Shown piece by piece: positions 8,605 through 17,476 of a stretch of 64,000 bases of DNA (the first letter of the stretch is position 1; every line of letters begins with the position of its first letter). The position numbers and the translations under genes are program-made. The notes below the pieces were generated by a model. It was not told the origin of the DNA. It saw only the letters and a list, made by a program, of their open reading frames with translations, and searched no databases. The stretch comes from Brevibacterium sanguinis (lineage in GTDB: Bacteria; Actinomycetota; Actinomycetes; Actinomycetales; Brevibacteriaceae). Location of the stretch: NCBI RefSeq assembly GCF_003315415.1, contig NZ_QNSB01000001.1, positions 186,001 through 250,000 on the forward strand. The letters run 5' to 3'.

Positions 8605-9515
8605 GGGCCGGGTTCATCCTCTCCGAGGTGTGGTCGGGACTGCGGAAGAACTTCTCCATGGTCCTCTCGGTCATCCTCGTCACCTTCGTCTCCCTCCTCT
8701 TCGTCGGCGCCGCGATCCTCCTGCAGATGCAGGTCGGGCAGATGAAGGACTACTGGTACGACCGCGTCCAGGTCTCGATCTTCCTCTGCCCGCCCGACTC
8801 CGAGGCCCCGACCTGCGTCGACGGTGAGGTCACGGCCGACCAGAAGGCCGAGATCGAGTCCTCTCTCGAGGGCTCGGACCTCGCGCCCTACGTCGAGAAG
8901 ATCTACTTCGAGGACAAGGCCGAGGCCCATCAGCACTTCCAGGAGCAGTTCGCGGGCACGAGTCTCGAGGGCACGGTGCCCGAGGAGGACATGAATGAGT
9001 CCTTCCGGGTCAAGCTCAAGGATGCGGAGAAGTACGAGATCATCAAGGAGTACTTCTCCTCGACCCCTGGCGTGGAGGAGGTCGTCGACCAGAACCAGCT
9101 CCTCGACCGCCTCTTCGGGGTGCTCAACGCGGCGACCGTCGTCGCCGTCGCGATCGCCGGCATCATGCTGCTCTCGGCGATGCTGCTCATCGCCACGACG
9201 ATCCGGCTCTCGGCGTTCTCCAGGCGGCGGGAGACCGGCATCATGCGCCTCGTCGGCGCCTCGAACACTTTCATCCAGCTTCCGTTCCTCCTCGAGGGAG
9301 TCATCGCCGCGGCCATCGGAGCGACCCTGTCCGCGGGCGCCCTGGGCCTGCTCGTCCACTTCGGCGTCTCCGGCTGGCTGCAGAATCAGGCCACCGGCTT
9401 CAACCTCGTGTCCGGGGTCGACGTCCTCCTCGTGGCGCCGATCCTCATCGCCATCGGCGTGATCATGGCGGGCGCGTCCTCCCTCATCACCCTGAACAAG
9501 TACACGAAGGTCTGA
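8601..9515 (+). CDS. ftsX: Cell-division membrane protein FtsX
   Basis: FtsX is the permease-like partner of FtsE and passes the ATPase signal to a periplasmic or extracellular hydrolase. The 304-residue protein has an N-terminal helix (about 20-42), a large extracytoplasmic loop with a cysteine pair ([11 protein letters not shown]) and three C-terminal helices, the FtsX topology. The ATG lies within the ftsE stop region (ATGA), so the two are coupled. It is followed after one base by the gene for an M23 hydrolase, a likely FtsEX-controlled enzyme. Confidence 0.94.
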   Translation: MRAGFILSEVWSGLRKNFSMVLSVILVTFVSLLFVGAAILLQMQVGQMKDYWYDRVQVSIFLCPPDSEAPTCVDGEVTADQKAEIESSLEGSDLAPYVEKIYFEDKAEAHQHFQEQFAGTSLEGTVPEEDMNESFRVKLKDAEKYEIIKEYFSSTPGVEEVVDQNQLLDRLFGVLNAATVVAVAIAGIMLLSAMLLIATTIRLSAFSRRRETGIMRLVGASNTFIQLPFLLEGVIAAAIGATLSAGALGLLVHFGVSGWLQNQATGFNLVSGVDVLLVAPILIAIGVIMAGASSLITLNKYTKV

Positions 9516-9516
9516 C

Positions 9517-10746
9517 ATGAAACGGCGACTTCCCTTGGCCATCACGGCAGCCCTCCTCGCACTCGTCCTGCCGGTCGCCTCGGCGACGGCGGATCCGCGA
9601 GACGACAAGAGCCGCGTCGACGAACGCGTCAAGGAGCTCCAACAGGAGTTCGAGGGACTCGACGAGGAGCTCGCGCGGGTCATCGCCGAGCGCGACGAGG
9701 CGCAGGAGGCGCTGCCCGACGCCGAGGCGGCGGCGCAGGAGGCCGAGGACGCCCTGGCCGAGGCCATCCAGAAGGATGAGGAGATGGCGGCACGCCTCTC
9801 CTCGGCCGAGGGCGCGCAGAAGGATCTCCAGACCTCCATCAAGGAGGGCACGGAGGAGATCGAGGAGCACAAGACGTCCGCGGCGCGGATCGGGCGGCAG
9901 GCGTACCAGAACTCCGGGATCACCTCGGACATGGCGATGCTGCTCCAGATGGCCGAGGGGACGAGTGCCGACGGCGGGATCGGCCGCGTCGACTCCGCGG
10001 TGCGCTCCCAGCAGCGCACGATCGAGAACCTGTCCGAGCAGCGGGCCCTCAATGAGAACAACGAGGAGCGGCTCTCCGCGGTGACCGAGGAGATCTCCGA
10101 CCTCAAGGACGAAGCCGCCGAGGCGGTCCTGGCCAAGGAGGCCGCGCAGAAGGACGCCCAGAAGAAGGCCGATGACCTCAACGACCTGATCTCCGCGAAG
10201 GACAAGGCCGAGCAGACGATCGAGGACAACAAGGCCGCGACCGAGGAGCAGCTGCGCAAGGAGCAGGAGGAGCAGGACCGGTTGGCGGAGAAGGTCCGGG
10301 AGTGGGAGAAGGAGCAGGAGAAGAAGGGCAACTTCGTCTTCGGCGACGGGGTGCTCGCCAACCCCGCGAGCGGCTACCCGACGACCTCGCCATTCGGCTA
10401 CCGCATCCACCCGATCACCAAGCGGAAGAAGCTGCACACCGGTGCGGACTTCGGGGTCCCCTGCGGCACTCCCATCCACGCCGCCGGTGACGGCATCGTC
10501 GTGTCCTCGGGGTGGAACGGGGGCTACGGCAATCGTGTCGTCATCTCGCACGGGAAGATCAAGGGCAAGTCGATCGCCTCGACGTACAACCACAACACGA
10601 AGGTCAAGGTCCGGGACGGGCAGAAGGTGAAGAAGGGGCAGACGATCGCGATCTCCGGCACGACCGGTGCCTCGACCGGCTGCCACCTGCACTTCGAGAT
10701 CATGAAGAGCGGCACCTACGTCAACCCGATGCCCTACATCTCGTGA
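9517..10746 (+). CDS. Secreted coiled-coil M23 peptidoglycan endopeptidase, probable FtsEX effector
   Basis: The 409-residue protein has a signal peptide (MKRRLPLAITAALLALVLP... cut near SATA-DP), a long heptad-rich coiled coil to about residue 270 (many EELARVIAERDEAQEAL-type repeats), and a C-terminal LytM/M23 domain. The zinc and catalytic residues are visible: HTGADFG (H..D) near residue 307 and HLHFE (HxH) near residue 390. Coiled coil plus LytM/NlpC-type catalytic domain is the plan of EnvC/PcsB/RipC-like proteins that dock on the FtsX loop. It starts one base after the ftsX stop, which supports that partnership. The substrate would be peptide cross-links in the septal wall. Confidence 0.88.
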   Translation: MKRRLPLAITAALLALVLPVASATADPRDDKSRVDERVKELQQEFEGLDEELARVIAERDEAQEALPDAEAAAQEAEDALAEAIQKDEEMAARLSSAEGAQKDLQTSIKEGTEEIEEHKTSAARIGRQAYQNSGITSDMAMLLQMAEGTSADGGIGRVDSAVRSQQRTIENLSEQRALNENNEERLSAVTEEISDLKDEAAEAVLAKEAAQKDAQKKADDLNDLISAKDKAEQTIEDNKAATEEQLRKEQEEQDRLAEKVREWEKEQEKKGNFVFGDGVLANPASGYPTTSPFGYRIHPITKRKKLHTGADFGVPCGTPIHAAGDGIVVSSGWNGGYGNRVVISHGKIKGKSIASTYNHNTKVKVRDGQKVKKGQTIAISGTTGASTGCHLHFEIMKSGTYVNPMPYIS

Positions 10747-10928
10747 GGCTGACTCGGGCGTCCGAATCCCGGGCGGCCACCACGGACCCAACGCTTCCCT
10801 CCCGGGAGAATCTGGGCTAAGCTGTTGGGTCTGCTTGCTCTCACCTGCGAGTGAGCGCTCAGGGGCTGCTCTGCGGCAGTCCCGGCAGATACCATCCGGA
10901 TCGGAACCGAAGAGGAGAGGAGGTCGGA

Positions 10929-11399
10929 ATGCCGAAGGAGACCGGTAAGAAGGTCATCGCCAGGAATCGGAAGGCGCGCCACGACTATCACATCGAAGAC
11001 ACGTGGGAGGCCGGCCTCGTCCTCACGGGCACCGAGGTCAAGTCGCTGCGCGAGGGCCGGGCGTCGCTGACGGACGGGTTCGCGCTCATCTTCCAGAACG
11101 AGGCATGGCTCGAGGGTGTCTACATCCCCGAGTACCTGCAGGGGACCTGGACGAACCATGCGGCACGGCGGCGGCGCAAGCTGCTCCTGCACCGAGACGA
11201 GATCCTCAGGATCTCGCAGAAGGTCAAGGAGTCGGGCCGCACCCTCATTCCGCTCGAGCTCTACTTCGACGGTTCGCGTGTCAAGGTGGAGATCGCCCTG
11301 GCCCGCGGCAAGCGCGAATGGGACAAGCGGCAGTCGCTGCGCGAGGCACAGGACAAGCGCGAGGCTGAGCGGGCGATGAAGTCGAAGCAGTACCGCTGA
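10929..11399 (+). CDS. smpB: SsrA-binding protein SmpB
   Basis: SmpB binds tmRNA and brings it to stalled ribosomes. The 156-residue product is a full-length Smp[18 protein letters not shown] and [16 protein letters not shown] are hallmark stretches, and the C-terminal tail is basic ([14 protein letters not shown]). I chose the ATG at 10929 because it has an excellent GAGGAGGT ribosome site; the frame is open further upstream but lacks family similarity. The ssrA gene lies 230 bases downstream, giving a complete trans-translation pair. Confidence 0.96.
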   Translation: MPKETGKKVIARNRKARHDYHIEDTWEAGLVLTGTEVKSLREGRASLTDGFALIFQNEAWLEGVYIPEYLQGTWTNHAARRRRKLLLHRDEILRISQKVKESGRTLIPLELYFDGSRVKVEIALARGKREWDKRQSLREAQDKREAERAMKSKQYR

Positions 11400-11532
11400 G
11401 CGCAAGGTGACTTGTGTTTCGCCGGGAATAGACTCGGCGTGTGCACGGTTGTACCCGGTGTCGCCCCTCTCGGACGAGCGGGTGGGCAGGTCGTCGACAC
11501 GACGATGAGCTCGTCGGTTCCCGGGAATGCGG

Positions 11533-11562
11533 TTGGCTTCATCGGTGTTGTATGAGTATGCT
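11533..11562 (+). promoter_or_regulatory. Possible promoter for ssrA
   Basis: TTGGCT and TATGCT are separated by 18 bases, about 70 bases before the mature tmRNA 5' end. This fits a sigma-70-type promoter with a short 5' leader removed by RNase P, but the match is judged by eye only. Confidence 0.3.
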
Positions 11563-11629
11563 GGTGAACCTGTCCGGCACGATCGCCGCTTCGCGGAGGT
11601 CGCGACGGACGGGATTGGCAAATGAATAT

Positions 11630-12004
11630 GGGGATGATCGGTTTCGACGTTGGACAATGCGTCGGGGGAAGCGGGTCGAGCATGTAGAGTCATCTCGTAA
11701 ACGTCCTCTGCAAAACAATAGGTGCTAAATCTAACAACCGCACCGATTTCGCCCTCGCTGCCTGATAGAGCGCGAGCTGCGAATCCGTCAGCCTAGAGTT
11801 GCCTCTGCTCTAGATCCTGGCGTCGCTTAAGGGGCCACTGCTTCAGATGTTCGTTGAGGGCATCTGAGGGACTTTAACTCAACTCCGTTCGTTGGTCTAC
11901 GTGTTCGTGCGATGGCCAGAACCTAAGAAACTGCTTCACGAACTGCACCCGGAGAAGACCTGATAATTTGCCGACGGACGCGGGTTCGATTCCCGCCATC
12001 TCCA
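11630..12004 (+). ncRNA. ssrA: Transfer-messenger RNA (tmRNA)
   Basis: The 5' end GGGGATG pairs over seven bases (one G-U) with CATCTCC at 11997-12003, forming the tRNA-like acceptor stem; the discriminator A is 12004 and CCA is not encoded. The T arm with GGTTCGATTCC lies just before. The resume codon GCT is at 11724 and the tag frame runs to the TGA at 11763, encoding AKSNNRTDFALAA, ending in the ALAA degron. After the stop come the pseudoknot-forming segments. The length of about 375 bases is usual. It works with SmpB to rescue stalled ribosomes and tag the nascent chains for proteolysis. Confidence 0.96.
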
Positions 12005-12009
12005 CAGAA

Positions 12010-12053
12010 GACAAGGCCCGGCAGCTCACCCAGTTGAGCTGCCGGGCCTTGTC
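12010..12053. terminator. Strong hairpin terminator after ssrA
   Basis: GACAAGGCCCGGCAGCTCA and its perfect 19-base complement flank a six-base loop. It lies between tmRNA and the convergent ThDP-enzyme gene and probably terminates both. A run of T is weak on both sides. Confidence 0.8.
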
Positions 12054-12086
12054 GTGTCCGCAGAATGAGGCCAGGGCTGTGCGGCC

Positions 12087-13739
12087 CTACCCATTCACGC
12101 GGATGATCTCCTCCTGATAGGGCGCGACGACCGAACCCGAGATCCTCAGATCGAGGAGCAGGAACCTCCGGTCGTCGAGTGGCGTGGCCTTCCATTCCTC
12201 GAGGATGTCGAGGTCGGCCAGCGAGCGGACAGCGACACCGTGCCCGCCGGCCGCGGTGGCCAGGGCGGCGAAGTCGATCTCATCGATGAGCATCGGTGAC
12301 TTCTCGAGGCCCTTGAGCCCGTAGAGATTGACCTCCGCGCCGTACGCCGCATCGTTGAACACGACCGCGATTCCGCGTCCCTTCGCCGACCTGATCGCCG
12401 TATCGAGGTCCGACAGGGCCATGACGCCACCACCGTCCCCGGTGGTGAGGACGATCGTCGAGTCGGGGTTCGCTCGTGCGGCCCCTGCAACGCTGGGCCA
12501 ACCCAGCCCGATCGACTGGAAGGCCGTGCCGACCATCGCGATGCGATCGGGCGCGCTCGGCTCCCAGAACATGTTCGCCCAGGCGATGAAATGACCGCCG
12601 TCGGAGACGACGACCCGATCATCGGGCAGCAGATCACCCAGCCGTGCCGCCGCCGCGCGTGGATCGAGACGCCCATCGGAGGCGTATTCCGTGCCGACGT
12701 CGTACTTGCGGTCCTGAGTGGTGTCGACGGACTCCCGCCAGGTGCTCGGTTCGGCGCCGGCCGCTTGCACCCGGGCCGCGAGCTCGGCGGCCGCGAGCTT
12801 GGCATCGGCTCGGATGAATCCGCTGACGCGGGCGTTGGTGGCGCGGTCGTCGGTGTCGATCTGCCAGACTGAGGTCGCGGGGTTGAAGAGCTCGCCGAAT
12901 CGCATCGTGAACTGGTTGAGCGAGGCCCCGACGACGACGGCGACATCCGCCTGTCGGACGCGGTCCATGGCGGCGGGAGCTCCGAACCCTCCGGCGACGC
13001 CGAGGTCGTAGCGGGAATCGGGGAAGATGTTGCGCCCCAGCGCGGTCGTCACGGTCAGTGCGCCGGTCGCGGCGGCCAGCGCGCCGAGCTCCTCACTCGC
13101 GTCGGCCAGCCATGCTCCCCGTCCGGCGAGCAGAAGGGGGCGCTGCGCCTCGGCAAGCCGTGCCGCGAGACGGTCGAGGGACGCCCGCGCGTATTCGCCG
13201 CTCAGGGCCAGGGGAGTGGGTCGGCCCGGTCCGGGAACCTCGGGGATCGCTCCGATGTCGAGCGTCGCGACATCGTAGGGGATCGCAAGGACGACGGGGA
13301 CCCGATAGGTCAGGGCATGTTCGATCGCGGTCACAGTGGCCGCAGCCGCGTCGACCCGGCCGACCGTGTAGGTGCGCACACCGACGGCGGCTGCCATCGC
13401 GATCTGATCGACGTCCCACGGTCGGGGCCCCGAGGTCGGCTCGTCACCGACGACGAGGACCAGCGGGACCTTCGCCTGGGCCGACTCGGCGAGCGCAGTG
13501 AGGGTGTTCGTGAACCCGGCGCCGTAGGTCGTGGTCGCTGCGGCGATCCGTCCCGAGGTGCGGAAGTGGGCGTCCGCCGCGACGACCGCGCCGGCCTCGT
13601 GCCTGACGGCGGTGAAGGTCGCCGAGGTGCGCGTGAGCAGGGCGTCGAGGAAGTAGGCGTTCCCGTTGCCCATGAGTCCGAAGACTTCGTCGATGTGGCG
13701 GGCGAGCGTCTGTGCGACGTGAGCAGAGGTGTGCGGCAT
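12087..13739 (-). CDS. Thiamine diphosphate-dependent enzyme, acetolactate synthase-like fold
   Basis: The 550-residue protein has the three-domain ThDP decarboxylase/carboligase plan: N-terminal PYR domain with the activating Glu in VRHEAGAVVAADAH (about residue 50), a central domain, and a C-terminal PP domain with the metal/ThDP motif from GDGGGVMAL to VVFNDAAYG. The start ATG at 13737-13739 gives the typical beginning (HVAQTLARHIDEVFGLMG) and follows GAAAGG. It stands alone on its strand, facing away from the surface-protein locus. The substrate cannot be told: the family includes acetolactate synthase, benzoylformate decarboxylase and others. It is not a normal IlvB, since no ilvN is adjacent. 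Confidence 0.8.
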   Translation of the reverse strand: MPHTSAHVAQTLARHIDEVFGLMGNGNAYFLDALLTRTSATFTAVRHEAGAVVAADAHFRTSGRIAAATTTYGAGFTNTLTALAESAQAKVPLVLVVGDEPTSGPRPWDVDQIAMAAAVGVRTYTVGRVDAAAATVTAIEHALTYRVPVVLAIPYDVATLDIGAIPEVPGPGRPTPLALSGEYARASLDRLAARLAEAQRPLLLAGRGAWLADASEELGALAAATGALTVTTALGRNIFPDSRYDLGVAGGFGAPAAMDRVRQADVAVVVGASLNQFTMRFGELFNPATSVWQIDTDDRATNARVSGFIRADAKLAAAELAARVQAAGAEPSTWRESVDTTQDRKYDVGTEYASDGRLDPRAAAARLGDLLPDDRVVVSDGGHFIAWANMFWEPSAPDRIAMVGTAFQSIGLGWPSVAGAARANPDSTIVLTTGDGGGVMALSDLDTAIRSAKGRGIAVVFNDAAYGAEVNLYGLKGLEKSPMLIDEIDFAALATAAGGHGVAVRSLADLDILEEWKATPLDDRRFLLLDLRISGSVVAPYQEEIIRVNG

Positions 13740-14036
13740 GGTGGGACCTTTCGGGGTGCGAGTGAGACATGGAGAGTCAGTCATCCATATATGTCTCGCA
13801 CGCGAGATCCGCGGCTTCGTGCTCCTTTTTCGAGCACCGGCTGATGGGCCCCAACCGGTTCGAACCGCACCGGCCTGACGGCAACACGATACAGGGTCGA
13901 GCCCAGTTGGGCGAGACGACACATCTGTCCAGGTGAGCGCAGTATTGGCCTCAAAGGTCACCAATTGGTCATCAAAACCGTAACGAAAACGTAATGCCGG
14001 ATTGGTCAAACCGGCGTCCGGAGGGCCTTAACCTGA

Positions 14037-14053
14037 ATATGTACTAAACATAT
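14037..14053. promoter_or_regulatory. Inverted repeat ATATGT-N5-ACATAT, possible operator
   Basis: The arms are perfect over six bases with spacer ACTAA, in the AT-rich segment about 140 bases before the first SipW-type gene. It could be a repressor site or overlap a -10 region. Confidence 0.35.
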
Positions 14054-14133
14054 AGTGGCGTCTCAATCGAGCAAGTGTCCCTGCCGGCTGCCGGCATGTG
14101 TCCCGGTTGATGTCGCATGAGGGCCTGCACCCT

Positions 14134-14154
14134 GCTGTCGGATGGACCGACAGC
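14134..14154 (+). promoter_or_regulatory. Leader stem-loop before the SipW-type operon
   Basis: GCTGTCGG and CCGACAGC form a perfect eight-base stem around ATGGA, 37 bases before the start codon. It could stabilise or regulate the mRNA leader. No poly-T follows. Confidence 0.35.
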
Positions 14155-14190
14155 GGCCGGGCTTGTTCAACGCCTGTCTAGGAGACAACC

Positions 14191-14793
14191 ATGGTGAAAT
14201 CCGCCCGTTCCCGCAAATTCAAGGCCGTCCTCGCGGGCGGTATCGTGCTCGGCATCGGCGCCGCAGTCACTCTCGCCGCGTGGACCGACAACGAATGGGC
14301 TGAAGGAACCTTCGGTGCGGGAACATTCAACGTCCAGGGCAGCACCGATGGGACGACCTTCGCCGACCACGAGAGCTCCGATGGAGCAGCTCAGCTGACC
14401 TTCGACCTCGATGGCGGCGACCAGCTGTCTCCCGGTGACAGCGTGGCCGCGCCCTTCGTCCTCCGGCTGGATGAGACGACGACCTACGACGCGTCCGTGG
14501 CCCTGACCAGTGCCGCTGGCGGCGGTGACAATCCTGGTGCGCTGACGTACGGGATCGTGCAGGTCGCCAACGCCGCTGCCTGCACCGACACCGCAACCGG
14601 AACGCAGATCGTCCCGGCCGGCACCGCATTGAACTCGACGGCGGGCGCCGCGGACTTCGCTCTCGCGGCAGGCGCCACCGGTCAGCCCGGCGCCCCCGTG
14701 ACCCTGTGCTTCACAGTCACTGCCGGTGACACGCTGACCGAGGGGCAGAACACGACAGCTCAGTGGCAATTCACCGCGACGTCCGCACAATAG
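14191..14793 (+). CDS. Secreted protein with SipW-type signal peptide (TasA-like)
   Basis: The 200-residue protein starts MVKSARSRKFKAVLAGGIVLGIGAAVTLAAWTDNEWAEGTF. The basic start, alanine-rich core and AAWTDnExAxGxF segment are the signature of SipW-cognate signal peptides, as found in TasA-like fibre or biofilm proteins. The mature part is Ala/Gly/Thr-rich and acidic with two cysteines (AACTD and LCFTV), predicted beta-rich by eye. It is the first gene of a three-gene run ending with the signal peptidase that probably processes it. An AGGAGACAACC site precedes the ATG. The role as a surface or matrix structural protein is inferred. Confidence 0.8.
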   Translation: MVKSARSRKFKAVLAGGIVLGIGAAVTLAAWTDNEWAEGTFGAGTFNVQGSTDGTTFADHESSDGAAQLTFDLDGGDQLSPGDSVAAPFVLRLDETTTYDASVALTSAAGGGDNPGALTYGIVQVANAAACTDTATGTQIVPAGTALNSTAGAADFALAAGATGQPGAPVTLCFTVTAGDTLTEGQNTTAQWQFTATSAQ

Positions 14794-14807
14794 CCGCCAG
14801 GAGCTGC

Positions 14808-15449
14808 ATGCATTCGCGTGAAACCTCGTTCCGTCGTCTGAGGCTGCGTCGGATCAAAGCCGTCCTCGCCGGCGGTCTGGTCTTCGGCATCGGATCGGCC
14901 GCGACGATGGCAGCCTGGACCGACACCGAGTCGGCCACAGGGTCTTTCACTGCCGGTCGATTCGCGATCGAGCTCTCCGTCGACAAGAGCTGGAGCAACT
15001 CGCGGGAGATGACCTTCAACGCCGGAGGAATGTTCCCCGGGAAGGTCGTCCATGCTCCCGTCTTCGTTCGCACCAGCGCCGACACCACGATGAAGGGACG
15101 GATCTCGGTCGCCGGAGGGGGCGTGTCGGGGACTCCGAACGCGCTCGCCCAGTCACTGTCATACAAAGCTGTGACGAAGTCCTTCGCCACGGCGGCGGAA
15201 GCCATGGCCGCCGCCTGCGATGACTCGGCGTTCACCTCCGGCGCGGATTATGTGTTCGGCTCCGCATCGAGCAGCCGACCCCTGCAGACAGGGGCCACCG
15301 GCTCGACGCAGCAGTCACTCCAGGCAGCGGCCGGTTCCGTCCAGCTCTACTGCTTCAGGGTGGAGCTCGCCTCGAGCGCGCCGAACTCCGCACAAGGCCA
15401 GTCCGCGACGCATACGTGGACCTTCACCGCCGAATCCACAGCGTCCTGA
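14808..15449 (+). CDS. Second secreted protein with SipW-type signal peptide
   Basis: The 213-residue protein has a twin of the preceding signal peptide: IKAVLAGGLVFGIGSAATMAAWTDTESATGSFTAG. The start ATG at 14808 is preceded by CAGGAGCTGC; a longer in-frame start at 14763 lies inside the upstream gene and has no ribosome site. The mature region contains an odd lysine-rich patch and two cysteines (AACDD, LYCFRV), like its neighbour, with a related C-terminal end (HTWTFTAE versus AQWQFTAT), so the two genes probably arose by duplication and diverged. Spacing from gene one is 14 bases. Confidence 0.8.
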   Translation: MHSRETSFRRLRLRRIKAVLAGGLVFGIGSAATMAAWTDTESATGSFTAGRFAIELSVDKSWSNSREMTFNAGGMFPGKVVHAPVFVRTSADTTMKGRISVAGGGVSGTPNALAQSLSYKAVTKSFATAAEAMAAACDDSAFTSGADYVFGSASSSRPLQTGATGSTQQSLQAAAGSVQLYCFRVELASSAPNSAQGQSATHTWTFTAESTAS

Positions 15450-15451
15450 CC

Positions 15452-16825
15452 ATGTCGTCCAGACCCACGTCCGGTGGACGCAGCAAGGGCCCGATCGACT
15501 GGCTCGGCGGCGTGCTGCTCAACCTCCTCGCTGTCCTCGGGGTCGTGTGCATCGTCCTCGTCATCCTCGGAATCGTGTCCAACGTGTCGATCATGATGTT
15601 CCGGACGGGTTCGATGAGCCCGACGATCACCGCCGGTTCCATCGCTTTCGTCAGAGAGATTCCCGCGGAGGAGATGGCGGTCGGTGACGTCGTCACCGTC
15701 GATCGCGGGCCGGATGTGCTCCCGGTGACCCATCGGGTGATCTCTATTCTCGACACCGACGAGCAGACCGGAGCAGTCACCTTCGAGATGCGCGGCGACG
15801 CCAATGAGGCGAAGGACCCGGAACCCTATGTCGCGGAGTCGGTGCGCAGGGTCATGTTCTCCGTTCCAGGGCTGGCTCCCATCATCCAGGAGTTCCGCAA
15901 TCCTTATGTGCTTGGTGGTATCACGGTCGGAGCGTCGCTGCTGGTCGTGTGGGCGTTCTGGCCGCGCCGCGACGATGAGGACGATGAAGTTTCCGACGGC
16001 GAGGAACCCGTGGAGGGCGGGCACACCGAACGAGTTGACGACTTCGCAACGAACACGGACCGCTCGCCTTCGCGGTCGCCGGGGTCTCGATCACCCAGGC
16101 ATGCACTGGTCCTTCCGGTCGTGGCGGTCTTCCTCGCCGCAGGCGGTGGACCAACAGGCGCAACCCTGGACCGTGCCCCTGACCTCGTGGCTTCGGAACA
16201 AACCTCTCCGGCGCGTCCCGGGCAAACAGAGGCCCATGGTCAGTTCCTCCATCTTCGAGCTGTCGGCGACGAGACCGAGATGCTCTCTCTTTCGCCGGGA
16301 TCCTCAGCGAACTGGAACGTCGATGTCTGGGCCGATGCTCCGGAACCCGGGCAGGTGTCTGTTGAGATCGGTTCGGGAGACACGGCGACGCCGCTGTCCG
16401 AAGAACTGATCGTCGACGTCCGAGTGTGTGCTCATCTGGCTGCCTTGGACGACTGCCCTGGTGGCGCGGACAGGATCGTCAATGGGGTACCGCTGGACGA
16501 ATTGGGCGCCGCGCCGGACCACGACCGATTCCTCCTGACCATGTCCGGCGACGAGCAGCGGCGCATCCAGGTCACCGTCTCACTTCGCCCGAATGCCGAT
16601 GCTCGCGCGGTCGCAGGACAGACCAGCGACGTGCGTGTGACTGCGCACGGTCAGGGAGAAGAGGTCTCCCTCGGTCCCGGCGACCCGGGACCAAGCGAAC
16701 CAGGCCCTTCGGGCGAGCTTCCATGGACAGGCATTGAGGGATGGCAATGGCTGCTGCTCGCGGGAATCGTGCTCCTCGGTGCCGGTTTGACCGCCGTGAT
16801 TCGAACGCGCAGGAGTTCACGATGA
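15452..16825 (+). CDS. ER-type (SipW-like) signal peptidase I fused to an LPXTG-like surface domain
   Basis: The 457-residue protein has two parts. Residues 1 to about 175 are a signal peptidase of the S26B/SipW type: helix at 23-49, nucleophile Ser in GSMSPT (about 54), His in PVTHRV (about 94, replacing the Lys of bacterial SPases), RGDAN Asp region (about 116), and a second helix at 155-172. An acidic/Ser-Arg linker follows, then a third hydrophobic segment (about 217-231), a domain of about 180 residues and a C-terminal LPWTG, hydrophobic helix and RTRRSSR tail, i.e. a sortase-type sorting signal. The ATG lies two bases after the upstream stop. It probably processes the two SipW-type proteins before it. 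The C-terminal region looks like a separate surface protein; a gene fusion is the simplest view, as no frameshift or ribosome site is visible inside. Confidence 0.78.
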   Translation: MSSRPTSGGRSKGPIDWLGGVLLNLLAVLGVVCIVLVILGIVSNVSIMMFRTGSMSPTITAGSIAFVREIPAEEMAVGDVVTVDRGPDVLPVTHRVISILDTDEQTGAVTFEMRGDANEAKDPEPYVAESVRRVMFSVPGLAPIIQEFRNPYVLGGITVGASLLVVWAFWPRRDDEDDEVSDGEEPVEGGHTERVDDFATNTDRSPSRSPGSRSPRHALVLPVVAVFLAAGGGPTGATLDRAPDLVASEQTSPARPGQTEAHGQFLHLRAVGDETEMLSLSPGSSANWNVDVWADAPEPGQVSVEIGSGDTATPLSEELIVDVRVCAHLAALDDCPGGADRIVNGVPLDELGAAPDHDRFLLTMSGDEQRRIQVTVSLRPNADARAVAGQTSDVRVTAHGQGEEVSLGPGDPGPSEPGPSGELPWTGIEGWQWLLLAGIVLLGAGLTAVIRTRRSSR

Positions 16826-16826
16826 T

Positions 16827-16847
16827 CTCAGCGGCGCTGTCGCTGAG
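16827..16847. terminator. Hairpin between convergent genes
   Basis: CTCAGCG and CGCTGAG form a seven-base stem with a seven-base loop between the stop of the signal-peptidase fusion and the stop of the convergent surface-protein gene. No T-run is present. Confidence 0.4.
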
Positions 16848-16852
16848 CTGTA

Positions 16853-17437
16853 TCAGGTGAGGTTGCGGCAGTTTCCGCCGATTCCGGCCAGCAATCCAGC
16901 ATTGGTCGCGACGGAGGCATGGTCCGATCGCCAACCACTGTCATGGTCGACGGAGAACGCGATCTCGAGTTCGCTGCCGAGTCCGAGCAGTCCACCGAGC
17001 AGGTTGGTGGGCACGTCCGTACTGTAGGTGTTGTTGCCGGTGGAGGTGGTGTTGGCACTCAGACTGAATCCGGTCAACGGGGCCAGAACCGAGCCAAGGC
17101 CACTGGTCGATGCCTCGACGGTGACGTCGTCGAGTTGATAGCCGGCGGGCAATTGCCAATAGATCCTGACCCGAGCACCGAGGCCGAGCACACCCGGGAG
17201 GAATTCGCAGCTGCGAGTCAGGGCCGGTGCCGGGACCGTCGCGCCCGAGAATGAGCCCGAGGCTGCTTCTTTGCCGGTCCACGAAGCCGCGGTTCCGTGA
17301 ACATGGGTCGGAAGTGCAATCCCGGCGAGGAGAACGCCGGTGGCACACGCCGTCGAGAGAAGCACGCGCGCTGTCCGTCGTGTGGTTCGGGTCGTCATGG
17401 CATGTGAGCCGTTCTCTGCGAGTCGTCGAGGGTTCAT
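16853..17437 (-). CDS. Third SipW-type secreted protein, convergent to the locus
   Basis: The 194-residue protein has a long basic N-region, a hydrophobic core (VLLSTACATGVLLAGIAL) and TAASWTGKEAASGSFSGATV, a diverged version of the AAWTDxExAxGxF motif of its neighbours. The mature region contains two Gly/Leu-rich LLGGLLGLGSELEIAF-type stretches. The start at 17437 follows AGGATGGG; a second Met at 17398 is possible. It lies tail to tail with the signal-peptidase fusion gene, 28 bases apart, so it is likely another substrate of that peptidase. Exact function unknown. Confidence 0.7.
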   Translation of the reverse strand: MNPRRLAENGSHAMTTRTTRRTARVLLSTACATGVLLAGIALPTHVHGTAASWTGKEAASGSFSGATVPAPALTRSCEFLPGVLGLGARVRIYWQLPAGYQLDDVTVEASTSGLGSVLAPLTGFSLSANTTSTGNNTYSTDVPTNLLGGLLGLGSELEIAFSVDHDSGWRSDHASVATNAGLLAGIGGNCRNLT

Positions 17438-17476
17438 GTCCCATCCTACTGTGACGGTGCGAGAACAGAGCCGGTC

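Larger units (their letters stand above)
13740..14190. other. Intergenic region between the ThDP-enzyme gene and the SipW locus
   Basis: This 450-base divergent region is locally AT-rich (13930-14060). It holds an ACCAATTGGT palindrome at 13960-13969, repeated TTGGTCA words, an inverted repeat at 14037-14053 and a stem-loop at 14134-14154 in the presumed leader of the SipW-type operon. No coding signal is seen. Confidence 0.5.

Noticed and set aside
8586-10361. A long leftward frame opposite ftsX and the M23 hydrolase
   Set aside because: It is a shadow caused by the high GC of the real genes; it reads Ser/Arg-rich text without a domain.
11930-12010. A possible tRNA gene ending CATCTCC
   Set aside because: Its T arm and acceptor stem are those of tmRNA, whose 5' half begins at 11630.
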